Source of the DNA: Acidaminococcaceae bacterium
GTDB lineage: Bacteria > Bacillota > Negativicutes > Acidaminococcales > Acidaminococcaceae
Direction of reading: 5' to 3'
Assembly: GCA_017554485.1 (NCBI GenBank)
Contig: JAFZIG010000169.1
Span: forward strand, 1 to 44,504
DNA: 44,504 nt
The translations under genes were made by a program, and so were the position numbers. Under the pieces are notes generated by a model that saw only the letters and a list, made by a program, of their open reading frames with translations, ran no database searches and was not told the DNA's origin. This document shows, piece after piece, positions 1 through 8,600 of this stretch. The number at the start of each line of letters is the position of its first letter. Positions within the stretch are counted from its first letter, which is position 1.

Positions 1-52
1 AATTTTTATGGTTGAATTTGAGGGTTTGCATACTTAAATTATACCAAAAGGA

Positions 53-80
53 GAGGCCTTTCGGGGTCTCTTTTTTCTTT
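53..80 (+). terminator. Rho-independent terminator of a gene left of the window
   Basis: A 6-7 bp stem (GAGGCC paired with GGTCTC, including one G-T pair) closes a short loop and is followed by a T-rich tract at 71-82. It points rightward, so it would end a plus-strand gene lying before position 1. It converges with the terminator of the minus-strand tannase gene. Confidence 0.6.
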
Positions 81-90
81 TTCTCATAGA

Positions 91-118
91 AAAATCGGCA
101 CCCTTTCGGATGCCGATT
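91..118 (-). terminator. Rho-independent terminator of the tannase gene
   Basis: The perfect 8 bp inverted repeat AATCGGCA (93-100) and TGCCGATT (111-118) is followed, on the minus strand, by a short T run. It sits 26 bases beyond the tannase stop codon and is the natural end of that transcript. Confidence 0.75.
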
Positions 119-143
119 CATTGGGCTATTTTGTTACAGCCGT

Positions 144-2282
144 TTACTTTTCTTGCACTTGCTTTTTATTCTTCAGAATCGCGTCTGCTTTATCCTTGAT
201 CTTGCAGATGCGGTCTGTCCAGGCGAACAGTTCAGGCAAATCGTAATCGCCATCATGCCCGTAACCCCAGGGGACCTTGAAGTCCACAGTTTTTCCATTA
301 TTCTTTAGTTTCAAAGCAAGGATGGCGGGAATGGCCAATGCCGTATCCCGGTCCAGAGCACCATGGCGGATACGCCAGTGGGGAGCGGTCTGTACTTCCG
401 GATTTCCGATATAGCGGATGGGGTTCATCATTTTTATGATCTGACCGTTCGCCATATATTGGGAAAGATCCAGTTTGTCCTTTTCCATTTGTTCTTCCAG
501 ATTCGCTTTTCTCAGCTTCCGTTTTTCAACAGGGAACGCCAGCGCGTATTGGCGCGCTTTTTCTTCTGCAAGTTCTCTTTCTTCTTCCTGCTTAGGCGCT
601 GTAACAAGTCGGCTCTGTTCCAGCGCATACCGCGTGAAATGTTTGTTGGCGATATCATATGTACCGAACTCATTGTTTTCGCCGGTTGTCATATCAAAGG
701 CATCGAAAGCGGGAATACCTTTTAATCGCTTAACAGCCTTGACATATTTTGGGAAGTCCATATGCACCGCCATACCGTCGCTAACAGTCAGCCAGGGAGT
801 TTTTAGCACGGTTGTATCTCCCGTGTCAATGGCATCCTGGGCAGATTCCAGATATAGCGACTCGATGTACTCCCGGAAGAGGCCGTCTCCGTCCGGCGAA
901 AGGTTCAGCCGGTTGCCAAGGGAATCCCGGAGATTAAGGGAATTCAGGTATTCTGCAAATTTTTCTTTTAATTCTGCGGATATTTCTTTTTGTTCCGGTG
1001 TGATGGCAGTTCCTGTCCCGTCCGCTGACTTTCTGCTGTAGTATGCATTGGCATCGTGGAACATCCATTCATATGCCATATCCGCGTTTTCCAGGTTGGT
1101 AACGGGGCAATAGGCCATGGAAGCGAAAATATCGTCCCGTTCCCTGGCGGCTCCCTGTTCCTTCAAATAAGGAATATAATCTTTTGTGTTTCCGGTAGCG
1201 CCTAATAGGGCAGACAGCGCGCCTCCTGCACTGGTGCCGCAGGAGATGATCTTTTCGGTATCGCCTGCGGGGATACGCTTTGCTTTACGGTTATGCCGTA
1301 CAAAACGTACGGCGGCTTTATAGTCGACGATCAGGGCAGGGGCCTTTCCTGTTTCGTAACCGTTTTTGGCTTTCAGTGAACGTCCGCGGATAGCGGGGGA
1401 AACTACAACATACCCGCTGCTCAGCGCATATAAAGCCGCATTGGCCCCGCCATGACGGGATTCCACCTGCGGTTCTTCGATCGTACCAGGCATATAACCC
1501 CCTACGCTGTTGGGCATAAAAATGGGAGCCGTTTCGGCGGTAAACCCGTTGATACTCTCGCCCTTCAAATACGCTTCGGGAATATATATGCTCAGCATCT
1601 GGCTTTCCGGCTCGAAAGGCTTTTTGACATACACGAGATGCTCATAGGCACGGAAGGTGACCGTTTCCCCGTTGGCGTTCATTGTTTTTGTGGAGTAGTC
1701 TTCCGGATTAAAAACGATACTGTATTCCTGTCTGCCTTTAAACGCATCGGTAAAAGTCTTCGCTTTCCGTTCCTTTTCTTTTGTACGGTCTTTGAGGAAT
1801 TCCTGACGCTGTCTCTGAAGTATCCTGATTTCTTTTTCCAGTTGTGCTATTTCTTTCCATTCGTTCGCGGAAAGTTCTCTTTCGCTTTTATAGGGAACCT
1901 CGCTGCCGGGAATACCTTCCCCCTCTTTCAGGAATTCATTCTGAATAGGTTTGAATTCAGCGGAATGGTCTATACCAGCGGTATTACCGCTGGCATCAGG
2001 TACTGCAACTTCACTTTGCATCCCTGTATTTTGGTTTGATACGGATTGATTAACTGTTTCTTCCTGGTTTGTTCCCGTAGTTTGTTCTACAAGATCGGTA
2101 TTAGCCACATTCTTCGGAGGAATGGCAGAGACGGTCTGTCCAGGGGAGTTTGTCTGTACTGTGACAGGAACTTCAGTAATGACTTCTTCAGCCCGGGCAG
2201 GCGCGGTCGATGTTGCGGAAAGCAGTGCAGCCAGGATTGCGGCTGCCAGATATTTATTTGCAGAGAGGAATCGTAGTTGCAT
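144..2282 (-). CDS. Secreted tannase (subtype B tannin acyl hydrolase)
   Basis: Serine esterase expected to hydrolyse galloyl ester bonds of tannins and gallate esters outside the cytoplasm. The C-terminal two thirds follow the Lactobacillus plantarum tannase pattern: nucleophile elbow GTSAGGALSAL, then AYCPVTNLENADMAYEW, then RHGALDRDT with the acid Asp, and GHDGDYDLPELFAW with the catalytic His. A signal peptide (hydrophobic stretch ending APARA) precedes about 150 residues absent from the Lactobacillus enzyme, including a charged coiled-coil-like stretch rich in E, K, R and Q. The start at 2282 is chosen because AAGGAG lies 9 bases before it (2292-2297) and a TATAAT box covers 2314-2319, which excludes the in-frame ATG at 2315. 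The gene stands alone, with its own promoter and terminator. The family call is firm; the natural substrate is inferred. Confidence 0.88.
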   Translation of the reverse strand: MQLRFLSANKYLAAAILAALLSATSTAPARAEEVITEVPVTVQTNSPGQTVSAIPPKNVANTDLVEQTTGTNQEETVNQSVSNQNTGMQSEVAVPDASGNTAGIDHSAEFKPIQNEFLKEGEGIPGSEVPYKSERELSANEWKEIAQLEKEIRILQRQRQEFLKDRTKEKERKAKTFTDAFKGRQEYSIVFNPEDYSTKTMNANGETVTFRAYEHLVYVKKPFEPESQMLSIYIPEAYLKGESINGFTAETAPIFMPNSVGGYMPGTIEEPQVESRHGGANAALYALSSGYVVVSPAIRGRSLKAKNGYETGKAPALIVDYKAAVRFVRHNRKAKRIPAGDTEKIISCGTSAGGALSALLGATGNTKDYIPYLKEQGAARERDDIFASMAYCPVTNLENADMAYEWMFHDANAYYSRKSADGTGTAITPEQKEISAELKEKFAEYLNSLNLRDSLGNRLNLSPDGDGLFREYIESLYLESAQDAIDTGDTTVLKTPWLTVSDGMAVHMDFPKYVKAVKRLKGIPAFDAFDMTTGENNEFGTYDIANKHFTRYALEQSRLVTAPKQEEERELAEEKARQYALAFPVEKRKLRKANLEEQMEKDKLDLSQYMANGQIIKMMNPIRYIGNPEVQTAPHWRIRHGALDRDTALAIPAILALKLKNNGKTVDFKVPWGYGHDGDYDLPELFAWTDRICKIKDKADAILKNKKQVQEK

Positions 2283-2313
2283 GATACATGGCTCCTTATC
2301 ATTATTTGTGCTC

Positions 2314-2343
2314 ATTATAAATGCAATTTGATTTGCAAATTGC
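2314..2343 (-). promoter_or_regulatory. Tannase promoter with a palindromic candidate operator
   Basis: On the minus strand a perfect TATAAT box (2314-2319) lies about 30 bases upstream of the chosen tannase start. Directly upstream is a perfect 8 bp inverted repeat with a 5-base spacer: GCAATTTG at 2323-2330 and CAAATTGC at 2336-2343. This covers the spacer and -35 area, where a repressor or LysR/TetR-type regulator could act. No regulator gene is adjacent in the window, so the factor is unknown. Confidence 0.5.
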
Positions 2344-2491
2344 GGTATCGGTTCTGGTTTGTTTATGATATACTTAAATCATATTAATATATTATAACAT
2401 TTCATTTCTGTCGTTTCCATAAAAATAATTATAAACTTTGATTTTATTGTGATAAAATATAGAAGAGATATCAGGGAAAGCAGGTGGCGTT

Positions 2492-3631
2492 TTGCATAAA
2501 AAACTGGCAGTACTTGTAATGGCTCTCGGCCTTGTGCTGGGAAGAACCTGGGGTCTGGATAATGTGGTTCATGCGCAGCCGGCGGTTCATCCGGAAAAGT
2601 CCGGAGAAACGGTTCAGGCTGCACCGCAACAGGCAGAAACTGCAGCGGAAACAGAAAAGAAGTTTCCCGTAACAGAAACCGTGGCAGACAGGCAGGATGT
2701 GGTGGTTTTTACCGATGCCAAAAACGGCTTCCGGATTTTTATTCCGGCAGAGCTTCAGCTGTATCCGCTGGGCATCAACCCAGTGGCGGTGCTGCGGGGG
2801 GAGAACATAGAAAAAGGTCTGCGCCTGGCTATTGATGCTTCGGCTATCGACAACAAAGGCCCGCTGATGCCCTTTCAGGTGGAAGAATTCCGGAAAGATT
2901 TCCTGCGTCTGGTAAAGAGCAGCGTCAAGGACAGCGCCAACGCCAAAAAGATCCTGACCAGCGAAGAAGTGGAGCTGGCAGGACAAAAAGCAGTTCATGT
3001 GGTATCTACTACGCTGACTACGGACGGGAAACGCCGGCTGCTCCGGGACGAATACGTCTTTGTCACCCAGAACCGCATGTTCGTGGTCATGTATATGATG
3101 GACGAAAAACTGTATCCGCAGTATCAGGAACGGATTCCCGAATGGATGGCAAGCGTGCAGATTTCCCAGGTCTGGAAGAAGATAACTATTGCAGGAACCG
3201 CGTTTGCCACAGAGGTGCCTGCCTCCTGCATCGACCTGAAGGATCCGGAAGAGAAAGAACGGGCCATGGAAGTGTATGGCAACGAAAGCATCATGGTGGG
3301 ACTGGTTACATATTCCCGTGAACAGTTTGGCTTTATGCCGGGAACCCTTGCGGGACTACAGCAGACGGAAAAGGCCGTTGTGCTTGATGGGCTGCGACAA
3401 AAGCTGACAGCAGATACGAAAGACGCGGCGACAGGTTACAAAGGAGAGTTTGTTGTAATCGGCGGACAGGACTGCGTGAAAGCAACCTACGAAGTCAACG
3501 GCAGTAAAAACGAAAGCTATACTTTTGTGAAAGATGAAAAGGTAGTCGAGCTTGGCTTCGTGTATAAGGGGGAAAACGAAAAGGCTGTGCGTCCGGTGAT
3601 TGAGCATGCAATCGGGAAGTTAGAATTATAA
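2492..3631 (+). CDS. Secreted protein of unknown function, two similar domains
   Basis: No recognised family. The start is TTG, preceded by AGGTGG at 2483-2488. Residues 1-28 form a signal peptide (lysines, hydrophobic core, likely cleavage after VVHA), followed by a low-complexity Q/A/E/T linker to about residue 60. The rest looks like two domains of about 145 residues (roughly 70-215 and 225-379). Each opens with a 'fxIxiP/fateVP' strand and contains a motif of the type 'lagQkavhv' or 'iggQdCvka', followed by a strand carrying a reporter-like 'yVFVtqn' or 'YtFVkDe'. That layout recalls the PsbP/Mog1/DcrB fold, but this is inference from pattern only. It is transcribed away from the tannase gene, with which it shares an AT-rich divergent promoter region. 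Confidence 0.6.
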   Translation: MHKKLAVLVMALGLVLGRTWGLDNVVHAQPAVHPEKSGETVQAAPQQAETAAETEKKFPVTETVADRQDVVVFTDAKNGFRIFIPAELQLYPLGINPVAVLRGENIEKGLRLAIDASAIDNKGPLMPFQVEEFRKDFLRLVKSSVKDSANAKKILTSEEVELAGQKAVHVVSTTLTTDGKRRLLRDEYVFVTQNRMFVVMYMMDEKLYPQYQERIPEWMASVQISQVWKKITIAGTAFATEVPASCIDLKDPEEKERAMEVYGNESIMVGLVTYSREQFGFMPGTLAGLQQTEKAVVLDGLRQKLTADTKDAATGYKGEFVVIGGQDCVKATYEVNGSKNESYTFVKDEKVVELGFVYKGENEKAVRPVIEHAIGKLEL

Positions 3632-3708
3632 ATACGTTGCGGCAATCTGTGACTGCAGTATGAACTTTGCATATGAAATGCAGTATAGATTGTTTATCAT
3701 CCTATAAG

Positions 3709-3714
3709 TATAAT
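3709..3714 (+). promoter_or_regulatory. -10 box of the barnase-barstar operon
   Basis: TATAAT lies 27 bases before the barnase start in an AT-rich gap. No good -35 hexamer sits at 16-18 bases upstream, so basal activity may be modest or need an activator. Confidence 0.4.
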
Positions 3715-3740
3715 GAAGAGCAAAGGGGGAATCGGTTCCA

Positions 3741-4325
3741 ATGAAAAGAGTATTTGCGGTTGCGTTAGCTGTAGTGATGCTGCTAAGTGTAGTTCTCAGC
3801 TGTTCCGGCAATAAAAAGGAAACACCGCCTGCAGCTAATCAGACAAAAATTACAGAGAGCCAGAATAAAGGAAGCGGTAATGCGGTAAAGGTTCCGAACA
3901 AGGCTAAACAGGAGCAAGATATCAGGCAGGAGTCCGTAACAAAGAGTGTTGCAAATGCCAACACCGGCACAGTGGCAAAAGTTGATGTAGAAAAAGGTAA
4001 AGCCTATACCGATAAAGATCGCGTAGCAGCTTATATACATATTTACAAAACATTGCCGCCCAACTATATCACCAAAGGCCAGGCCACCAAGTTAGGCTGG
4101 AAGACCAAAGGGTCGCTGGATCAGGTTGCGCCGGGGAAGAGCATCGGCGGTGATCGGTACGGCAATTATGAAAAAAAGCTGCCGGATAAACAGGGGCGGA
4201 CCTGGAAGGAATGCGACATCGATTATGTGAGAGGCAACCGGAACGCGAAACGGATCTGCTTCTCCAACGACGGGCTGATTTATTATACTTCATCCCACTA
4301 CCAGAAGTTTGAACGCCTGTATTGA
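3741..4325 (+). CDS. Lipoprotein-anchored barnase-family ribonuclease
   Basis: Guanyl-preferring endoribonuclease of the barnase (RNase N1/Ba) family. The N-terminus is a lipoprotein signal (LLSVVLSC, lipidated Cys21), followed by about 65 residues of flexible K/N/Q/T-rich linker. The catalytic domain spans about 88-194 and aligns with barnase throughout: LPPNYITKGQA, GWKTKGSLDQVAPGKSIGGD, GRTWKECDIDY, SSHYQKF. The general base Glu157 (barnase E73), Arg167 and Arg171 (R83, R87), Lys112 (K27) and His186 (H102) are all present, so it should be active. The substrate-loop residue matching barnase R59 is Tyr143. The Shine-Dalgarno run (GGGGG) lies 11 bases before the ATG, which suggests weak translation. 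Barstar follows 92 bases later. The membrane anchor is unusual for this family; whether it sits in the inner or outer membrane is unknown. Confidence 0.92.
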   Translation: MKRVFAVALAVVMLLSVVLSCSGNKKETPPAANQTKITESQNKGSGNAVKVPNKAKQEQDIRQESVTKSVANANTGTVAKVDVEKGKAYTDKDRVAAYIHIYKTLPPNYITKGQATKLGWKTKGSLDQVAPGKSIGGDRYGNYEKKLPDKQGRTWKECDIDYVRGNRNAKRICFSNDGLIYYTSSHYQKFERLY

Positions 4326-4351
4326 ACAGGAATTAACCGGAATTAACAGAC

Positions 4352-4417
4352 ATGAGATATGATACAGAACATAACGGCGTGTATACCGGAGTGTGGCTGC
4401 CTGAGGAGGTTCGCTAA
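4352..4417 (+). CDS. Possible 21-residue leader ORF before barstar
   Basis: An ATG-initiated frame of 21 codons ends in TAA immediately before the barstar ATG. The peptide contains VYTGVWLPEEVR, which looks protein-like. It has no clear ribosome binding site of its own, but its last codons contain the strong Shine-Dalgarno (GAGGAGG) of barstar. It could couple or modulate barstar translation, or be chance. Two GGAATTAAC repeats lie just upstream, at 4329-4337 and 4339-4347. Confidence 0.2.
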   Translation: MRYDTEHNGVYTGVWLPEEVR

Positions 4418-4699
4418 ATGGAAATCGAATTGGACGCAAAGCGTTTTAAAGGAAGGACAAGAGCTCACGCTTATTTAAAGGAAGCACTGCATTTACCTGA
4501 TTACTATGGCAAAAATTTGGATGCGTTATATGACTGTCTGGGGGATATTGCCGAAGAGACGGTGATCGTGGTACCGGAAGTGATACAGAAAAAGGAGTAT
4601 CTTGGTGAATATGGCAAGACCATGCTGCGGGTTTTTAAAGACGCAGCGGAAGAAAACGGGATGCTAAAGGTTATTATAAAAGAAATGCAAAAGAAATAA
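4418..4699 (+). CDS. Barstar-family ribonuclease inhibitor (immunity protein)
   Basis: Small cytoplasmic protein that binds barnase and blocks its active site, protecting the producer. At 93 residues it is close to the classical barstar length. The interface helix reads LPDYYGKNLDALYDCL (26-41) and keeps Tyr29, Asp35 and Asp39 at the same numbering as the Bacillus protein, where Asp35 and Asp39 plug the active site. Trp38 is replaced by Tyr, and the acidic residue matching Glu76 is Asp75. GAGGAGG lies 8 bases upstream, far better placed than the barnase site, so inhibitor should be made in excess. It lies directly downstream of the barnase gene and is probably co-transcribed. Confidence 0.92.
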   Translation: MEIELDAKRFKGRTRAHAYLKEALHLPDYYGKNLDALYDCLGDIAEETVIVVPEVIQKKEYLGEYGKTMLRVFKDAAEENGMLKVIIKEMQKK

Positions 4700-4730
4700 C
4701 GCAGCCGTAGTCGTGTGTTGCAGCTGCGTT
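4698..4730 (+). terminator. Hairpin after barstar, weak terminator
   Basis: The perfect 8 bp inverted repeat AACGCAGC (4698-4705) and GCTGCGTT (4723-4730) begins at the barstar stop codon. There is no T run after it, so it may act as an RNA stabiliser or a partial terminator rather than a strong end. Confidence 0.35.
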
Positions 4731-4824
4731 CAGAAAGTTCCAAGCGTGCATCAAGCGGCTGTTTTAAACTGCAATTCATCAAAGATACGTGATTATCAGT
4801 TATTATTCAGCGAGACAGAGGACC

Positions 4825-5448
4825 ATGGTAAAAGAACTGGATTATTTCTGGGTAGGGGAAGAATATGGGGGAAGGCAGAGCCTGCTGCCGGATTTTATCA
4901 TGCGGTTTGCAGGGTGCGCGGCTGTTACAGCCTGCGACAGCCTGATTTACATGGCGCTGTACAAAAACAAAAAAGGCCTATGCCCTTTTTCCACGGACCA
5001 GCTGCGTGGAAGGGACTATGTAAAGTTTTTTAAAACCGTGAAACCCTACCTCCGTCCCCGGTTCGGGGGCATCAACAAACTGGATATGTTTGTGGATGCC
5101 TTTAAAAAGTTCCTGAAAGAGCATGGGCAGACTCTTTTGGACGTGCTGCCCTGGTCCGGCGATCATGCAGAGAAAAGTACAATAGACGCAATCAGGCAGC
5201 AGATTGATAAAGGTTTCCTCATCCCTTACCTGCTGCTTCACCATCAGAACCCTGCCTTTGAAAACTATGAATGGCACTGGTTTTTGCTGACAGGCTATGA
5301 CGAAAGACCGGATGGGCGCTTCCTGGTGAAAGCGGTGACCTACGGCTCCTATGAGTGGCTGGATTTTGCCAAGCTGTGGAATACGGGCTATGAACGCAAA
5401 GGCGGACTGGTCCTGCTCCAGGAGCATTTACCGCGAGAGAATGCTTAA
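4825..5448 (+). CDS. Papain-like (peptidase C39-like) protein of unknown role
   Basis: No named family is certain. The sequence has the layout of a C39/papain-like fold. A Cys lies in an early helix (FAGCAAVTACDSLIYM, Cys31). A conserved His occurs in YEWHWFLLTGYD (His151), followed by a strand (RFLVKAVTYGSYEWLDFAKLW) that would carry the third catalytic residue. There is no signal peptide, so it is probably cytoplasmic. The ATG at 4825 is preferred (GAGG just upstream, though close); an in-frame GTG at 4789 is the alternative and would add 12 residues. It follows barstar by 125 bases and is closed by the hairpins at 5445-5548. Whether it belongs functionally to the barnase-barstar pair is unknown. 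Confidence 0.6.
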   Translation: MVKELDYFWVGEEYGGRQSLLPDFIMRFAGCAAVTACDSLIYMALYKNKKGLCPFSTDQLRGRDYVKFFKTVKPYLRPRFGGINKLDMFVDAFKKFLKEHGQTLLDVLPWSGDHAEKSTIDAIRQQIDKGFLIPYLLLHHQNPAFENYEWHWFLLTGYDERPDGRFLVKAVTYGSYEWLDFAKLWNTGYERKGGLVLLQEHLPRENA

Positions 5449-5548
5449 GAAAACCCATTTGGTTGTTTTCTTAACCGTATTGCTGTAACGTATATAAAAA
5501 TACCGCCAGCTGACACTTGCGTAATGCACATCGGCTGGCGGTTTTTAA
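5445..5548. terminator. Two hairpins forming a bidirectional terminator
   Basis: The first hairpin is a perfect 10 bp AT-rich inverted repeat (5445-5454 with 5465-5474) that overlaps the stop codon of the preceding gene. The second pairs ACCGCCAGC (5502-5510) with GCTGGCGGT (5534-5542). It has T runs on both strands (5542-5546 rightward, and the complement of 5496-5500 leftward). It can end both the plus-strand C39-like gene and the minus-strand c-di-GMP gene. Confidence 0.75.
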
Positions 5549-5625
5549 TTTGTAGCTGTCTGTTCCCGGATTGCCGCAGCAATGATATGTTGCCTGATAT
5601 TGTCTGTTGTCGGATTACCGGCGTT

Positions 5626-8600
5626 TCACTCTGCTTTTGCCGGCTTCTTTTTCCTTCTGTCGTGATGGATATAATACTCCGCTTTCGCCTCATACATCTT
5701 TTTATCGGCGGCAGCAATGGCTTTTACTATATCTTTCGTGCTTTCGCACCATTCTACGCCGAAGGACATGTTCAGCGAGGTGCGTTTCAGACGGGCTGCA
5801 AAACGTTGTACAAGCTTTTTAAAATCCTGTTCGGAAATACCCGGCAGCAAAACATTAAATTCATCACCGCCGGTACGGTAGACGCTGGAAACGCCAAAGC
5901 ATTTGGTCAGGAAGGCGGCGCTTTTCTTTATCAGCCGGTCTCCTTCCTTGTGGCCGAACTTATCGTTCGTGTCTTTTAATCCGTTCAGGTCGATGAAAAC
6001 AATGCCTGTGCTGATATTTGTTTTCTCCAACGCAGCGGTTTTCTTCTGCATGGCGTAGCGGTTCAGGATTCCTGTGAGCATATCATGGGTATTGATGTTC
6101 TCCAGTTTTTTCATCAGCTGGTAGTTGATGATGCGCCGGGAGATAAAACGGGTTACTGTTTCCAGGATCCGCCGGGTGTCCACTTCTTCCGTGGGATGAT
6201 AGTTATCGGCGCCCAGATAGCCGATGATCCTGCCATTATCATACAGGGGCGCTTCAATTAAACTCCGGATATTCTGTACTTTCAGGATCTCATACATCTG
6301 GGGCTCAGTTTTGCGATAGGCATCTATATTTTCCACAACTAAAGAAGAATGGCCGTCCAGGGCTTTTTCCCATATGTCAAGATACCCTTTGTGGGGAATG
6401 TTCTGCAGCATATGGATAGCCGGTTTAATCCCGTCCGCGCACCACTCAAATGTATTGTTCACTGTCTTGCCGTCGGTTTCCAGTATGTACAGGCGGTCAG
6501 GATGAATAATCCCGCCGATCTCTTCCAGTATGGAATTCATGGTGACGGAGTAAGATCTCTTGCTGTTCAGTACTTCTGTGATGCGGATGATTGCTTTGTC
6601 GGTTTTGCTGACCTTCTCAAACTGCGCACGGTTCTTGTATTCCTTGTCAATGTTTAAGAAGGTGTAGGAGCAATGCAGCGGCATGGAAGTGGGCGCGATA
6701 GTATAGTGAAGCCACAACTGTGTTTCCGTGCTGAATATGGTATCCGTGATCTCTTGTCCCAGGATGGCGGCTTTGTAACAATTGGGGAACCAGTCACCGC
6801 CGGTACCGGTAAAGATACTGCTGAAGCGCTTGCCCAGCAGTTCTTCTTTTGTCTTGTTGACCAGCTCGCAATACTTCTGGTTCACGAAAACATATTCCGT
6901 ATCGATGACCTGGTCTCCCGCCTCATTTAGGATAACATGGTACAGGGCATAGGGAACAGGTATGTCCTTGTAGGTATTCAGCTTAAAGTAATCGTAATCT
7001 ACAGACTGGTTGTAGTTATATACCTTGTTCGCAGAAGCTTCATAGCTTTTCACTTTGTCTTCATACTTCAGCACCGTGCCGTCCGTGGCGACCTCGGCTT
7101 CCGTGGAATAGGGATGGGGCCGGCTGTAATAGAACCCCTGGAGCTTGTCGCAGCCGATCTCCTTCAGGAACCGGATCTGCTCTTTGGTTTCTACTCCTTC
7201 TGCCAGCGTGTCGATACCAAGGGCATAGGCCATTTCTATCAGTTTCTTGATGATGACAGGATTCTTCCGGTTGCGGCCGAACCCCTGGATAAACTGCATA
7301 TCCAGTTTGATCAGGTCGAAATCAAAATCCTGCAGCACGTCCAGGGAAGAAAAACCGGTGCCGAAGTCGTCCATCCAGACCTTGAAACCGGCCTCGTGGA
7401 AACGGCGGATCTGTTCTTTCAGGTAATCCTGGTCGATGCCCTGTACGGTTTCCGTAATTTCAATGATCAGCATTTCGGGAGAAACATCTGCGTTTCTAAC
7501 CCGTTTGCTGATTTCCGCTACCATATCACATTGCTCAAAATCATAGCGGGAAATGTTGACGGAGAACTTAACTACAGGCAGTCCCTGCTCTTTGCGTTCT
7601 ATAATATGCTGCAAGGCCAGTTCCACGATGCGCAGATCCAGCTTATATAACAGTTTTGCTTCTTCCAGTACAGGAATGAATTCCGCAGGGGAAAGCAGGC
7701 CCAGGACAGGGTCGATCCAGCGGGCCAGGGCTTCCTTTCCGCAGATGGCGCCGGTGGCGCTGCGGATGATGGACTGATAATAGACCCGGATATAATTCTC
7801 GCTGATGGCCTGGTCCAGGGTTTCGATGATATAGCGCTTGCGTTCCAGCTTTTCTTTGAGGTCGTCTGTATAGAAGTTATAATACTCAATCTCGCTGAAT
7901 TTGATCTCATCGCAGGCGATTTTGGCAAGGTCACAGATCAGCGCGGCCGAAGTTTCCCCGTGTTCGATGGAGTAGATACCGGCTTTGATATCCACTTTGT
8001 CTTCATCCCGCAGATCCAGGACTGCTTTATGAAAACGGGTGATCTTATCCATCAGGTTTTCCGTTTCCGTGAGCACTACGAAGTGATCATCGGCCAGGCG
8101 GAAAATAAAATTATTATAATAATGTTTGGTCAGCAGGCCGGCAATGCTTTTGAGAATCTCATTACCGGTAGCCATGCCGTATTTGATATTAAAGTATTTA
8201 AAATGGGCAATGTCATAGAAAACCAGGGACTGCCTGATGCTTTCCTGGTTTTTGCCTGCAGGATGCAGCATCATCTCGCTGCTCTCTATAAAGCTGCGCA
8301 TACCCGGAAGGCCGGTGAGCTTGTCGATGTCTATGGTCTGCTGCTTGGACTGGACGTCTACGATGAATACATAGAAGACTTCGCCCTGCTTCGGATCCCG
8401 GTACAATCGGCCGAATTCTACAATGGATTTGACCTTTCCAGTTCGGGTGATGATGCGGTAATACAAATGATCCAGATGATCTACGTCGGATTCCAGCTGT
8501 TTTTGGATGGATCTTTCCGCGGCGTCCATGTCATCGGGGTGGACCAGTCCCCGGAAGGTTCCGCCGGTCAGTTTGAGAAACTGCTCTGCCGTTTCACATT

